In this document: piece by piece, positions 1 to 12,278 of the stretch
Layout of the letters: each line of letters opens with the position of its first letter
Position numbering within the stretch: position 1 is the stretch's first letter
Assembly: GCA_017871115.1 (NCBI GenBank)
Contig: JAFCIZ010000002.1
Span: forward strand, 1,323,501 to 1,387,500
Direction of reading: 5' to 3'
Source of the DNA: Cunninghamella blakesleeana
Lineage: Eukaryota > Mucoromycota > Mucoromycetes > Mucorales > Cunninghamellaceae
DNA: 64,000 bases
Translations under genes and position numbers: made by a program
Notes under the pieces: model-generated
The model's database searches: none
Seen by the model: only the letters and a program-made list of their open reading frames with translations
Told to the model about the DNA's origin: nothing

Positions 1-2250
1 TGTTGTAACAGATACTTCATCAGTTTTATTATGTGCAGCATGTTGTAATTCCAAATAATCCTATATAAAATATAGATATGCTTAGTTAATATGATCCATA
101 CAAAAAAGGCATCTATTGTTTTTGTTCATTGTTTTTTTTAATTTCATTTCATTTGTGTACCTGAGGCTGAGCAAGCATATCTAATTGCCAAGAACATATA
201 AACCCATCTGTACTTCCAGAAATCAAATTGTGTGCATTTTGAGTTCCTACCATTTCTAAAGAATAAACAGGATGTGTATGTCCACCAGCAGAAAGAGGAG
301 TTTTAAGTACTGGTAATGATTTTGCCCGAGTATCCCATAATACAATTTGTCCAGAATAAGTACCACCAATGATATAATTTGGATGAAATTTACTGAATTT
401 AACACTGAGAACATCTGACTACATAATGCAAATATAGAAATATAGTATATATAAATATATAAATTACATTCTAAATCCATTCGATACTCAAAACTGAACA
501 TATTTTTTATGTTTTTACCTGTGAGTGAAATACAAACTCCGGTCGTTCCAATAAATGCAAATTCCAAACAAGTGCAACACCATCGGGCTCATTAGGTGCC
601 ATTGGATTCTTATTATAAGATGATACTAAAAGTTCAGAGTACTGTTTTAAATATATAATAATAAAATTAGAAGAGATATATATTAGTTATACCCTCGATA
701 TAACTGTAATATTAATAATACACATGTATATACTTGAAATGTATATTTATTACCTTGGATGACCAATCTACATCTGTTACTGATCTGTTTTTCGCCCATT
801 TATCATCCCAAAATTCGCATACAAATTTAACTCTTTTTCCAGAATTTTCATCACTATAGAAAAAAAATAAAAAATAAAAAATAAATGAACATGAGCATGA
901 ATTTTTTAATACTAATAAATACAACTGATCATCCTTCATTGATTTTCATTATAATTACTGTTATTATTTATGATCGTAATTACTTTTCGATATCAACACC
1001 AAGGGTATAGTCTTTCATAAAATCATATTTTTCATTTAAAGCACGTTCTACAACTTTTGAAGAATTGTCAACAAAATCAAGGAATTCAGGTGCTGCTAAA
1101 ATCAACTTTCTTTCATCTTCAGTAAGATCTGTATATAATACGAAGTAATATATTAACATTAAAAATTCATTTTTTTAATATAATACATATATATGTATAT
1201 GTGTGTATGTATATCAATTATCGTTTATATTTACCTTGATATTCATCTGCTTTTTCTTGTTCTGCACGTTTACGTTCTTCCTCTAATTGAGCTTGTTTTT
1301 GTTTTTCTTTTAATTCTATTTCATCCAAAATTTGTTGTCTAATTTCTTCTTCAGATAACTGAGGAACATCAAAAGATCCTTCAGATGTTTGAATTTCTTT
1401 ACTGTATACGACATGTTCCTATAATATATAACCACAACAATCATATTAAAAAAAACAAAAGAGAGAAATGATAATATTAATATTAATAAAGAGAAAGTAG
1501 AAGAAGAAGAAAGTAGGATAGAGCAATCTGTGTATTTTAAAAAAAAAAACCATTAGGATTACCAAAGGAGGAATATCTGCAACAAATGCTTGTGTTTCTG
1601 TAAGTTCAGCTATATAAGTTGGAGCTTGAGCTGCAAGTTGAGAACCAATGGATAAACGTGGATCACTATAATTATAATAATTACAATAATATATAAATGA
1701 AACAGTATTAACGAATATATGATAATTCTAGCTAATTCACTTTATTTCCTATTATTTACGTGCTGACAGGTGTACTTGGACTTGAAGCATAAACACCAGA
1801 AGTAGGTCTGGAGGAAGAAAATTCAGAACCAGTATCAGAACCACGGTCAGATGTAGCATCGGATGATGTCGAAGGTCGTTCTCCTAAAACACGAGCAACT
1901 AAATCATCAATAGCACGCCTATCTATCCCTGAACTTGACTATAATAAAAAAAAGTTATAATAGTAATAAATAATATAATAGTGGATTAAATGGATTAATA
2001 TATACTATTTAGATTTATTATCATCTTGTTTTATTTTTTTGATTCTATCAGCATTTAAAGTTGGATACATATATTTATACATATATTTGTTTATTATCAT
2101 TATTATTTTTATTACAGAAGTATAAGTTGAACTAGTAGATTGTGTTTGACTTGATTGACTCTCAAGAATTGCTTTACGTTCTTCTCTAGCTCGACGGAGT
2201 TCTGCTAATTTTTGTCGTTTCTTCTCTAACTCTTCTTTTCTACGATCCAT
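1..2250 (-). CDS. Cytoplasmic dynein 1 intermediate chain, 3'-truncated at window edge
   Basis: This is the WD40-bearing, cargo-binding non-catalytic subunit of the minus-end microtubule motor. I read nine exons on the minus strand: 2250-2116, 1938-1760, 1665-1563, 1418-1235, 1128-984, 853-754, 641-519, 418-161 and 60-1. All junctions are GT-AG and the phase is kept throughout, giving about 429 residues before the window ends. The N-terminus ([19 protein letters not shown]) is the charged helix that binds dynactin p150 and NudE in this family. A Ser-rich linker follows, then a second charged helix (exon 4), then WD repeats. The stretches [12 protein letters not shown] and [12 protein letters not shown] are characteristic of the family. 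The C-terminal propeller blades lie beyond position 1. The start is the first ATG, which opens the charged helix directly. Identification is firm; exon edges come from splice signals and reading frame only. Confidence 0.95.
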
Positions 2251-3099
2251 TACTATTTAAAAAAAAATAAAAAAAGGGAAAGAGCAAAAAAAAAAAAAAA
2301 ATTGGTGTACCTAAATTTTTTTTGAAAAAGTCTAGCTGCGCTATTTAAATTTTTTCAATCCTTTTCTATTTTTTTTATATAGTTTTGGAGGTGTCATCAT
2401 TTAATTAAATTATTTGATCAATTATACTGTATACATACATTTATAATATTCTATTATGGGATTCAAATTATAAATACTCATTATTATAAGTAACTATATA
2501 AATTTAGCTACGAATTATCACATAATTAATATAAAAAAAATAATAATGATAACAATAACCATTTCCAGGATAAAATTTTATAAAATATTGATTTTGCCAT
2601 TCTTTTACATTACAATACTACTATCAATTGTGTAATTAAATAAATATTCTTTAAACCACCTTCAACCTTTTAAACTATTAAACCATTCATACCCATGACT
2701 TTTTTTTTTCTTTTTGATTATCATTTCTGTTTTTTCCCCTTTCCATAATTATATTAGTCCTTAATAATATACTTGTCATAATTAATCCTACGTTTGAGTT
2801 TTTTTTTCTGATTTGATAGTGTTGCATAATAATAATGGTTATATAAATATAGATATTTTCTTTTTTTAATATGGTGTGTATTAACATTTAAATATATAAA
2901 GGATGATTTACATATGTTTATTTTTTTAAAAAAAATAAAAATAAAATGGGATTACATGAAATTCATTTAAATATATAATGATGCGTATTTATATATATTT
3001 TCGTAAATGATGTTAGAAATTACTATAAAATAAAATAAAAAGTTAATATTTTTACAATGAATACATATATAAAAAGCTGATGGTAATGGTTATACTTTT
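2251..3099. other. Intergenic region, dynein chain upstream / RPL26 downstream
   Basis: This is AT-rich non-coding DNA with poly-A/T runs. It should hold the promoter of the dynein gene (leftward) and the 3' region of RPL26. The short ORF at 2687-2887 is low-complexity and has no coding character. Confidence 0.6.
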
Positions 3100-3947
3100 T
3101 TATCTTACTTGTTGCATAGCTTCCTTCTTGCCCTTACGATCAATTAAAGCTTGACGATTACGGTCAAGTCTCAATTTAGTGACAACGACATTGGAAGGGT
3201 GGATACCAATAGGAGCAGTAGCACCTAAAATAATAATTATAATCATATAGAAAAATAAAAAAAAGAATGTGAGTTGAATATAAATATATACCACATATGT
3301 CTTTATATTACTGATATGTATATATTTATAATTATTTACCGTTAGCCTTTTCACGGGTGACACGTTCAATATGAATAACCCATTTTTTACGATAAACTTG
3401 AACAACCTTTCCTTCACGACCTTTATAAGTACCACGTACAACTAAAACTTCGTCATCTCTACGGATAGGTAAAGCGTTAACGCTGTGCTTTTCCTTGAGT
3501 TCCTTAGATAAAGCAGAGCTCATTAACTTTTGGCGGATATGAGAAGGGGCAGTGAAGTGAGCCTTTCTGGATTTTCTACGGGAGGAACTGACGTCTATAT
3601 ATACATATATGTATAGGTATAGGTATATGTATATGTATATGTTATAGGTATAGGTATATGTACATGTATATCCAATTGTAAAAAGAAAATATATATATAT
3701 ATATATATATATTTTAGTGAATTAATTTTGGCCATAAATTTAATTTCTACGCCTTTTTTTTATACATATATATCCAAAAATTTATCCATCCATTTTTTTT
3801 TTCCATCTATCCATTTCCATATATATTTAAAAATGAATCCATCCATCAATTATCATCATTCTTTACTGTATCCAAATGTCGTTGTCATCAAAATTATATA
3901 AATATATCATTCTCTTGGTCGTCCATCTTACCAGCACTGAACTTCAT
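3100..3947 (-). CDS. RPL26: 60S ribosomal protein L26 (uL24)
   Basis: This is a component of the large ribosomal subunit near the peptide exit tunnel, with a KOW domain. There are three exons: 3947-3932 (only 16 nt, encoding MKFSA plus the first base of a Asp codon), 3594-3340 and 3224-3100, giving 131 residues. The tiny first exon followed by a large intron is typical of fungal ribosomal protein genes. Recognisable blocks are [34 protein letters not shown], the KOW region ([20 protein letters not shown]) and [16 protein letters not shown]. The protein is close to the yeast length and lacks the longer C-terminal tail of animal homologues. Intron 1 (3595-3931) contains a TATAGG/TATATG-rich microsatellite at about 3600-3670. 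Confidence 0.96.
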
Positions 3948-5894
3948 TTTTGATATAAAAAGTAGAGGAGGATCAAAAAATACTAAAGGATTCAAATATT
4001 TAAATAATACATCTATTTTAAAAGTCAGCACTGTATAAGTATAGTTCAACTATTGATATATGATATTTTTTTCATTCATTCTTGTTATCTGCATTGATTT
4101 GCCATTGCAAATTTTTAAACTTTAATACATAAGTACTATTATTGTTAATTATATATAATCATATTAATATTGATTTAAATTATTTTCCTTTAAAATTGTT
4201 TTTCTTTATAAAAAAACCAATGTCATCCGATACCACCAATTTAGACTATGCATTGTGTTACACTCATTTCCTTCACTTTATATCCATTAAAGCATATACA
4301 TTTATAAAATCTATATATATAATAAAAGAGGAATAATACTTAAGATTAGTATTAAAATATTTTATATAAAATATATTATATTCCTTTGATATATTTAATA
4401 CAGTTAACATGACTTTTTTTTTCAGATCATCCTATTTATTCTTAATTATCTCAACTAAGTTAGTTATGACGATTGGTGATTTTTTTTATCTTCTTGATTG
4501 ATAAAAACGAATTTCTTGATAATATATTTTTTTCCTTTTTAATGGTTTCATTCGATAAATCATCCCAATAATTATGTTTGATTACTCTTGACTATGCATA
4601 ACTATTATTTCAAACTGAGAATATAACCAATTAGGTCATATATTTATTATTAGAAAGAAGAACCAAAAAATAGTTTATTGTTGTTATTATTATTATTATA
4701 TATTGTACTATTTTGTGCTTCCTTTTCTTTTTTTTACTTTTTTTCTATATAATTAATTATATTATAGAAATTGAATGCTCCAGGTACCAAAGAATACGAA
4801 TATCGTTATCTTTTTCCAGATAAATTATAGAATTATTTGTTTTATCTTTTCTTAAAAAAAAATGTAATGAATTTTACTATATTAAAATAGATACTTATAA
4901 AACGCCAAAGTAAAATAGGAAAACATTTTTAAATATATTAATTTCATTACTCATATATCCTTTTCCTTAACAACGTTCTCAAATTACTAATTAGAGTTTT
5001 TGATAACTACCATTGAGTCAAGTTGAATTGAACATTAATCTATCCATTTATTTATTTAAAAAACTTAAGTTATTATATCAATAGAGAATATATATACAAA
5101 AAAAAGGCAATTGATAAAATAATGCAAATGTGAATAGTCAAAAAACAAGGCATTTTTTTTTAATTTTTTTTTGAAATCGTTTTTAAATTCCGTTCAAAGT
5201 TCTACCATGCTAGAAAATTAAAAGCATAAAAATAGATATTGCCGCAAACACTGTATACAAAACGAAAAAAAAAAAAAAAAAAATTGTACATATAAATTAT
5301 ATTATTACATTACAGTATATACATATATGTACATGAAATGATAAAATAATATTAAACATAAAAAAGGTAGTCTTCCACATAATTAGCTTGAAAAAATAAA
5401 AATAAAAGAAAAAGGAAGAGCGAAAAAAATTAAACGATTTTTTTTTGATTTACCACGAATTTATATATTAATTCTTATTAATAAAACTAACATTATAGCA
5501 CTAATGTAATTTTAATTCGTTAAACAAAGAAATAATATTATAATAATAATAGAAAGATTGTTTTATTTTGAAGTTATACTTTATCTTTTTTTTTTCTTTT
5601 TGAAAATAGAGATTCACATATTGAATAACTATCATTAAACGTACTAAAATAAAACTAACCATTGATATCATATGTTCAAACTGAATAGATTACATGCTAA
5701 AGCTTCTTCAATAAAACCTATAAGAAAAAACATCTCTTTTTTCGTTGATAGCGTTTCCTTTGCTCTTATATATATACTTATAAACGATCTAATTGATTTT
5801 ATTATTATTTACAAAACTTTTACAAAGGAATGAATATTAATATATTACTTACAGTATTAAATACTTTACACATACATACATATATATATTAAAA
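3948..5894. other. Gene-free intergenic region (about 1.9 kb)
   Basis: I see no supported gene here on either strand. The base composition is strongly AT with homopolymer runs. The 64-codon ORF at 4142-4336 has a low-complexity composition and no splice-compatible neighbours. The right part should contain the 3' flank of the zinc-finger gene, and the left part the RPL26 promoter. Confidence 0.6.
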
Positions 5895-7259
5895 CTATAA
5901 ATCCCGAACATTTTCAATCATACGACAATCAGGAAGATGCTCCCCTCTATATTTAATCAAATATTCACCATTATCCTTGAATACAACCGTTTTATTTACT
6001 GGGCAGTTCTTTTAAGATAGAAAAGAAAAGAATGCTTATATTTAGTTAAAAACCTATTTCTTTTTTTTCCTTATCTTTCGTATCTATGTATTATTACCTT
6101 CGTACTATTAGAACATTTATAATAAATACTTTTTTGTCCATTTTTTCTATGTATTGTGTTTCCATTATTCTTCCATTGATAGTTATCATTATAAGGAAAT
6201 TCTTTTGTTTCAATAATCATTGTAATAGGTTGCATTTCTCTACGCTTACGTTTCATGATAGGTGATGCTTTATTATTAGTAATAGTACTAGCATTAGTGC
6301 CTTGATGGTATTTTTGTGGTAAAAGTAATTTTTTTGCTGTTGCTGTTTTTATAGATGATGACAAAATTCCTTTTGTTTTCAATGTGGATGTGTTTGGTAT
6401 ATGCATTTGACTATTATTATTATTATTATTATTATTAGACTCTAGATAATTTTCTCTTTTTTCAAATTGATTATGTTGTTCTATATTATTTAAACTAGTT
6501 TGATTGGAATTATTAATTGTATCATTTACTGAATAACTATTATTAAAAAAAAGGGGATATACATGTTAGTTAAAATGAATTTTATTTGACTACTACAAAC
6601 TTGTTATTAATATATATATATATCATTTACTCTGCATTATTCATATTGGCTTTTTGATAAATGTTATTCTGATCTATCGATAATGACTGTTTTAATACTG
6701 GTGATGAGGTTATGTTCAAATGATCTAATCGAGAAGTAGAAAATTGAAATGGTATATTGGATGAACCAAGTGAGTTAATAGAAGGTAAAGAAATCCTTTT
6801 ATAGGGTAATGATGATGCTAGTGAAGACGAATGCATAGGTGGATAAGATGTATTGATAGGCTTAATATTTGCTGCTGTTGTTGAAGCTGTTGTAACTGGT
6901 TCAATATCAGACTTATGTGAATCATAACTATCTACTAAATTAGAAGAATTAAAAAAAAGTGAAGAATGTGTTGCTTTTTGAAAAAAGCATGGTATATCAT
7001 TATCAATAGCAGTTGTAGCGGTGGCTGTGGATTCATTTAATTTTGTTTGTAGCATCAAATCCAATTCTTTATTTTTTAACTTTGCTTCTTCCGTTCTTCG
7101 TTTATCTTCTTCCACTTTACTTCTCAATATCAGCTCAAGCAGTTCAGTATTGTCTCCATATTGTTGTATTAGCGATTCGAGATTTGTTGTACTGCTATGC
7201 TGTTCACTCTGTTGAAAACTATTGTTATCTTCTTCATGGTAAAAACTGTCTCTTGGCAT
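5895..7259 (-). CDS. Putative transcription factor with a WRKY/GCM1-like C2HC zinc finger
   Basis: Three exons (7259-6631, 6536-6098, 6008-5895) join in phase to give 393 residues. Residues about 25-75 form a charged predicted coiled coil (LELILRSKVEEDKRRTEEA). A long Ser/Thr/Asn-rich low-complexity stretch follows. The C-terminal part, split by intron 2, reads YQWKNNG...GQKSIYYKCS, then NCPVNKTVVF and KYRGEHLPDC. This gives Cys351-x6-Cys358-x21-His380-x3-Cys384, with the Trp-Lys and YYKC spacing of WRKY-GCM1/FLYWCH-type fingers. Such fingers bind DNA and are also carried by transposase-derived proteins. The assignment rests on motif spacing only; the target genes are unknown. An alternative is a domesticated MULE-type zinc finger. 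An internal poly-Asn run (6418-6436) is encoded by AAT repeats. Confidence 0.62.
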
Positions 7260-7851
7260 AGGCTTTTGTTATAGTTAAAATTGTAGCTATTGTAATAGTA
7301 GTAGTATAGTAGTAGCTGTTGTTGTTGTTTGCTATCTATTTAAATAATAAAACTAAGCGATAGTAAAGGTTATTAAATAATAATAGGAATAAACTAAAAT
7401 AATAAAAGAAAGAAAAGAGAAAAAAAGTTTTTAAAAAAAAAGATTATATAAGTAAAATGCTGGAACGGCTATTATTATATCACATGGAACTACCCTTTCT
7501 CTTTCTCCACATCAATTCCCCGCCTTCTCCGTCTTGGTCCGAATAAACGGAACCTCACATGTTTTATCTTTTTTTATTTTTATTTTTATTTTTTTGATTG
7601 ATAGTGTAAAATATAGGTGTTTATAATACCAAATAATAGAATCATTTGTCGTAGTTTTTTTAAAAAAAAAAAAAAAAAAAATTATCTAATCTTTTTTTTA
7701 AAAGAAAAGAATAGACAAATCAGTAAAATAAACATTATATTTTTTAGGGTTTTAAGGGACTTTACTAATTATTACAATACCCTATGAGCTGAGTTTCATT
7801 ATCTTTTTTTTTTTTGGTAATTTGTCAAAAGGGAACTATCAAAAGTTTAAT
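7260..7851. other. Intergenic region with the zinc-finger gene's promoter
   Basis: This stretch lies upstream of the zinc-finger gene and downstream of the carboxypeptidase. It holds TAG/GTT trinucleotide-rich 5' leader sequence at about 7270-7335, a CT-rich patch with relatively high GC at 7495-7560, and poly-A/T runs near 7660-7700. No gene is visible. Confidence 0.55.
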
Positions 7852-10178
7852 CTAGAACCCTATTTTCTGTAAAAATGCTAAAACTATTTCAGGTTGATCA
7901 AATGCTGCCTATAATAAAATAAAAATAATAATAATAATAGAAATAAAAATAATAAAAATTACTATAAATGATCTTTTTTTCTTAATTTTTATTATTATGA
8001 AAATGATTATCTTTATTTATATATTTATATATTTATATTCGTTACCATATGGCCAGCATCGAAGACACGGAAAAATGTAAACTTATTAAAACGACGCACT
8101 TCACCAGTTGGTTTTCCGGCTGTCAACCATATTTCATCCGCTGCAGAATTAAATCCCCTTTTTCCATCCCATTCAAGCTCCATTGCCCATGCTTTAATTC
8201 CATACCTACAAATAAGTTTATAACAATATATATATAATGATTAAAAAGGTATAATTAGATATTTTCTTTTATATGTATAATAAAACTATTTTATAATAAC
8301 TACCATTGACTAAGCCAATCCATATCACCTATAAAAATATAAATAATATAATACAATATATTAAATCATTTAAGGCTTACAAAACATTTATTTTGTTTTT
8401 ATGTAACAATTATATTACTCTTTTTTTTTTTTTGTTTTTTACCAGCAATTAAAATAACATGAATATCATTATGAAGAGCTTCACTAATGGAATGAGAATA
8501 ATCAACTACGCTAAATAAATTGGACAAAAATCAAATAAAAAATGGCTTTTTTTGTTAACTTTCTTTTTTATACTTTTTTTTGCATATATTTACATAATTG
8601 CAATATATTTTATTTTTATTTTAATTACGGATCAAAAGCGAATAAAAATCTTCGTTCGATCGAGCTTTTGCAATTTACATATGGTTTAGCTCGATCATCT
8701 ACCCCAAGCTGAGTTTGCACTTCTTCATTATTAGCATATATTTCCAAGGAACGCTCCATGTCATAGCAATATTCTTCATCTACGCATGACTTTCGAATAT
8801 CCATTGGGTTTAAATTCGTTTCATCAAAAGGTGCCAACTGGGTATACTGACAATATAATCCAGCAGGTATACAGGTCCATTTATTTTTATACTGATAACA
8901 TTTACTCATTAACGATTGACATTTTGATGATTGTTTTTTCATTTGTTGGCATGTACTTTGGTCAAATAATGGTTTAACTAGTTCAAGAAAAAATTAAAAA
9001 AAAAAGTTGAAAACGAAAATAAAACATATATAGCATATATTTATATATATATATATATATTTACATTGATTGTCATGATCACAGGCATATATATGATTAT
9101 ATTCAAGTTGTTTTTTAGGGTCCGTCCAACCATTTCCAATAATCATAGTAGTATATGGAAGATAAATATGCTGATTACTATCTATATTTTTATTTTGCTG
9201 AATAATTTCACTGGAAAGCGCAGGTAAATAATGACCAGCTACATACAATATATAGAATAAATATACATATAGATATAGATACATAGATATATATATCAGT
9301 TTTCCATTATTTTTTTTTTTTTTGGTCCAGTTTTTTTTATTAAAAAAAAAATAAAGAGAGATTCTTACCATAAGACTCTCCAGCGATAATAAAGGAAGTT
9401 GAAGGCGTGTATTGTGGTAATGTCTTAAAAAAAGCTTGAAGGAAAATATAGACATGTTTAGCAGCTTCAGAAGATTGACTTATTTTTGATGATCCAAAAC
9501 TAAACCCAGTACCTATTGGCTGATCAAAAATAAAAAAAGAACTCCATTGTTAATATTTATATGTTAAAAATCCATTATCTTGTTTATTTTATTTTATTTT
9601 ATTTGCCAACCTGATCAAGAAACAAGAGATTGGCATGTTTATTCCAATGATAAGGGCTAGGGATTGTGTTATTACCTTCAAGGTTAACACGACAAGGGCT
9701 AATGTAAATAAATAAATAAATGGATGAATTCATGTCAATTTACTCTATTATTTATTTTGTTTTGTTTATTATTTGTTTATTTTGTTTACCCTATCCAAGC
9801 TAAAGAAGGCATTATCGAAGAGCACCCAGGTCCTCCAGCTAACCATAATATTGTTGGATCATAGGAAGAATCATTTTGAGAAGGATAAAACATAAAAAAG
9901 AAATGGTCATCACTATTCGGAAAATCGACATAGCCTGAATACTACTTTTTTTTTTTAATAAAATAACCAAAACTTATTATTTTATTATTTTATTATATTT
10001 AGTTTACTTGAGTATGATTCTCACAGGTTAATGATTGTTTAATACGATAGGTGTAATTGAAGGTATAATCCTGATCTACTTTATGAACATTCCAAAACCT
10101 TAAATATAAAGAACAAAAATAGAAATAGAAATAAAATAGCAAGGCGCTAATGATAAAACATATTATACTATTCAACAT
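7852..10178 (-). CDS. Serine carboxypeptidase, peptidase family S10 (CPY-like)
   Basis: Family S10 enzymes remove C-terminal residues in the vacuole or secretory pathway. Ten exons (10178-10008, 9941-9790, 9698-9611, 9519-9369, 9238-9065, 8977-8629, 8510-8443, 8328-8304, 8205-8046, 7908-7852) stay in phase and give 464 residues. The N-terminus is a strongly hydrophobic signal-like segment (MLNSIICFIISALLFYFYF). Key motifs are ILWLAGGPGCSS (oxyanion region), HANLLFLDQ plus PIGTGFSF, GESYAGHYLP with nucleophile Ser186, GDMDW with Asp388, and DAGHM with His445. Several Cys residues match the family's disulfides, for example in TCQQM and WTCIPAGLYC. The start codon was chosen because it opens the hydrophobic segment; an upstream in-frame ATG at 10298 would add a longer leader. 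One exon is only 25 nt. Confidence 0.94.
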
Positions 10179-10652
10179 GTTAATATGAATACTTTTGTAT
10201 TTTAAAAAAAAAAAAAAGATAAAGCAAAAAACCGTGCAAGTATAAAAACTGGCGGAATTTAAAATAGACAGATTTTTCACACTCTCTGAAAAATTCATGC
10301 ATATGTTACAATTAACCTCAACGTATATTATTTGGCCATATCGATTTAATACAATATCATTTTATTTTTTAATATTCTATTTTATTATTATAAAAAAATA
10401 ATATATAGTAATATAATTAATAAATACAATATAATATTTATTATCATTAAAAAAGTGCGGACATTAAATTTTTAAAGCATATCTTGTTTGTTATCGTTAT
10501 CATTTGCCATATTTAAATTACTTTTTTTTTTTCTCTTTTCTCTTTTCCTTTTCTTTTTTTCTCTTTTCTTTTCTCTCTTTTTCTTCTTTTTTAAAAAAAA
10601 ATAATAATAACCTTTCATAATATAAAAAAACAATCTTTTACCATATAAAAAA
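10179..10652. other. Divergent promoter region between carboxypeptidase and GATA gene
   Basis: The two genes are transcribed away from each other. The GATA gene has an extended pyrimidine tract (10519-10592, TTTTCTCTTTTC-like) about 60-130 bp before its ATG, a common leader feature in fungal promoters. Two ORFs in this interval are shadows of low-complexity DNA. Confidence 0.55.
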
Positions 10653-11843
10653 ATGGAAATAAATGATACAACACTATCCACTATAAACAGTTCATCAAAT
10701 AACAATAACAATCAAAATCATAATGGGTATAGTGGTCAATTAAAGTGGAGCCCACCAGAAATAAAATGTACTAACTGTGAAACAACAAATACACCATTAT
10801 GGCGTAGAAATGATAATGGTGAAACAATATGTAACGCCTGTGGTCTTTATTATAAATTACATAACGTTCAACGTCCTATCACAATGAAAAAAAACATTAT
10901 TAAAAGAAGAAAACGATTTAGTAGTATTATTAATTTTCATAGACATAAACAAAAAATAAATAACAATAATAATAATAGTAATTATCAACAGCAGCAGCAG
11001 CAGCATTCTTTTATATTAGAACAACAAGGACAGCATTATCATTTACCCCCTTCATCTACCCTTTATTCATCAAATAATAACAGTAATAACCAAAATACAA
11101 CAGATCATCATCGCCAACATCATTTAAATACTGAAAGCATAATCCAATCGTTAGTACCTTCTTCATCTTCTTCATCATCGTCATTTACTGACTTAATATT
11201 TAACTTATTATTACCATTATTAAAATCTATAAAATCATTATCCGATCATAATCAACAACACCAAGAACAGAAACAAAAAATGAAAAATCAGTCTATATCA
11301 TCATTATTCGAATCAAATAATTTAATCACTTTGATCGCTACCATGATTTTAGATCCAGTATCTTTTCGGCAAACTTTACAAGAAAAACGGGAAGAATTAC
11401 AAAAAGAAGTCAATCATATTAATCGTTTATTACAACAATCTTCTGATGTTTTAGAAAGTATTGAGATGATTATGTCAAGTAAAATAAATCAACACCATGC
11501 TAAACAACTAAAGGATCAATCATCTCAACCTAATACAAACAGTCCTAATGACTTGTTATTAAATTCTATATTATCCTCCATATCATCGTCATCTACAACA
11601 ACGACAGCAGCTCATAATAATAATAATAATACAACTGTACCTTCTTCTATTTACGAGCACCATGTCCCAAGACCTCCTACACCTCCCCCAACTTCATCTG
11701 CTTCAACAAACCGCCAACATCACAACAGTTCAAGTACTAATAGTCATATAAATAATAATATTACATATAATTCTCTTTATATAAATCATTCTAATAATGT
11801 ATCTTCATTAAGACATTCGAATAGCTATCAAATAAATAAATAA
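10653..11843 (+). CDS. GATA-type zinc-finger transcription factor
   Basis: This 396-residue protein is encoded by one uninterrupted exon, unlike its intron-rich neighbours. It carries a single canonical type IV finger, Cys39-x2-Cys42-x17-Cys60-x2-Cys63, with the TPLWRR and [10 protein letters not shown] motifs and a basic tail ([10 protein letters not shown]). This predicts binding to GATA sequences. The rest is rich in Asn, Gln, Ser and His. A second conserved-looking block near residues 225-275 ([20 protein letters not shown], then a Leu-spaced helix) looks like a coiled coil for dimerisation. One finger plus a C-terminal coiled coil recalls fungal Dal80/NreB-like regulators, but the two-finger siderophore regulators are excluded. 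Whether it controls nitrogen or other genes cannot be told from sequence. Confidence 0.88.
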   Translation: MEINDTTLSTINSSSNNNNNQNHNGYSGQLKWSPPEIKCTNCETTNTPLWRRNDNGETICNACGLYYKLHNVQRPITMKKNIIKRRKRFSSIINFHRHKQKINNNNNNSNYQQQQQQHSFILEQQGQHYHLPPSSTLYSSNNNSNNQNTTDHHRQHHLNTESIIQSLVPSSSSSSSSFTDLIFNLLLPLLKSIKSLSDHNQQHQEQKQKMKNQSISSLFESNNLITLIATMILDPVSFRQTLQEKREELQKEVNHINRLLQQSSDVLESIEMIMSSKINQHHAKQLKDQSSQPNTNSPNDLLLNSILSSISSSSTTTTAAHNNNNNTTVPSSIYEHHVPRPPTPPPTSSASTNRQHHNSSSTNSHINNNITYNSLYINHSNNVSSLRHSNSYQINK

Positions 11844-12278
11844 ATATTACTTTTTTGTATATATATATATATATATATCTTTATAAATAAATATTCTTTT
11901 TATTATTTATCAATAGTAACAAATAGTAAATTTTATAGATACCTCTTATCTACAATTTCCTACAATGGAAAAAAAAAAGATAACGGCGACAAATTTTAAA
12001 ACTGTTAATAATAATAATAAAAAGCCTGCTTTCCTTATCTTATTTATTGATAAGTCCCAAAAAAAGATAAATTATCTTGTTTTTTTTTTTTTTTATCTCT
12101 CTCCTTCTTTTTACTTTAATTCCCTCTCCCCTTTTGAATATCAAAACTTGACAAATAATGTTTTTTTTATTACATATTATATGAAATATAGTTTTACATA
12201 AATAAATAAACTTATTAAATAAAGATATCTTCTTTTTTTTTAAAATATATATATAATAGGAGAAGAGGGTATTCATAT
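11844..12278. other. Convergent 3' intergenic region
   Basis: This stretch lies between the 3' ends of the GATA gene and the kinase gene. It contains several AATAAA-like signals on both strands (for example near 11885 and 12200) and (AT)n tracts. Both small ORFs here are low-complexity shadows. Confidence 0.55.

Noticed and set aside
8049..8237. Plus-strand ORF starting MASIEDTEKC
   Set aside because: It is antisense to the last large exon of the carboxypeptidase.
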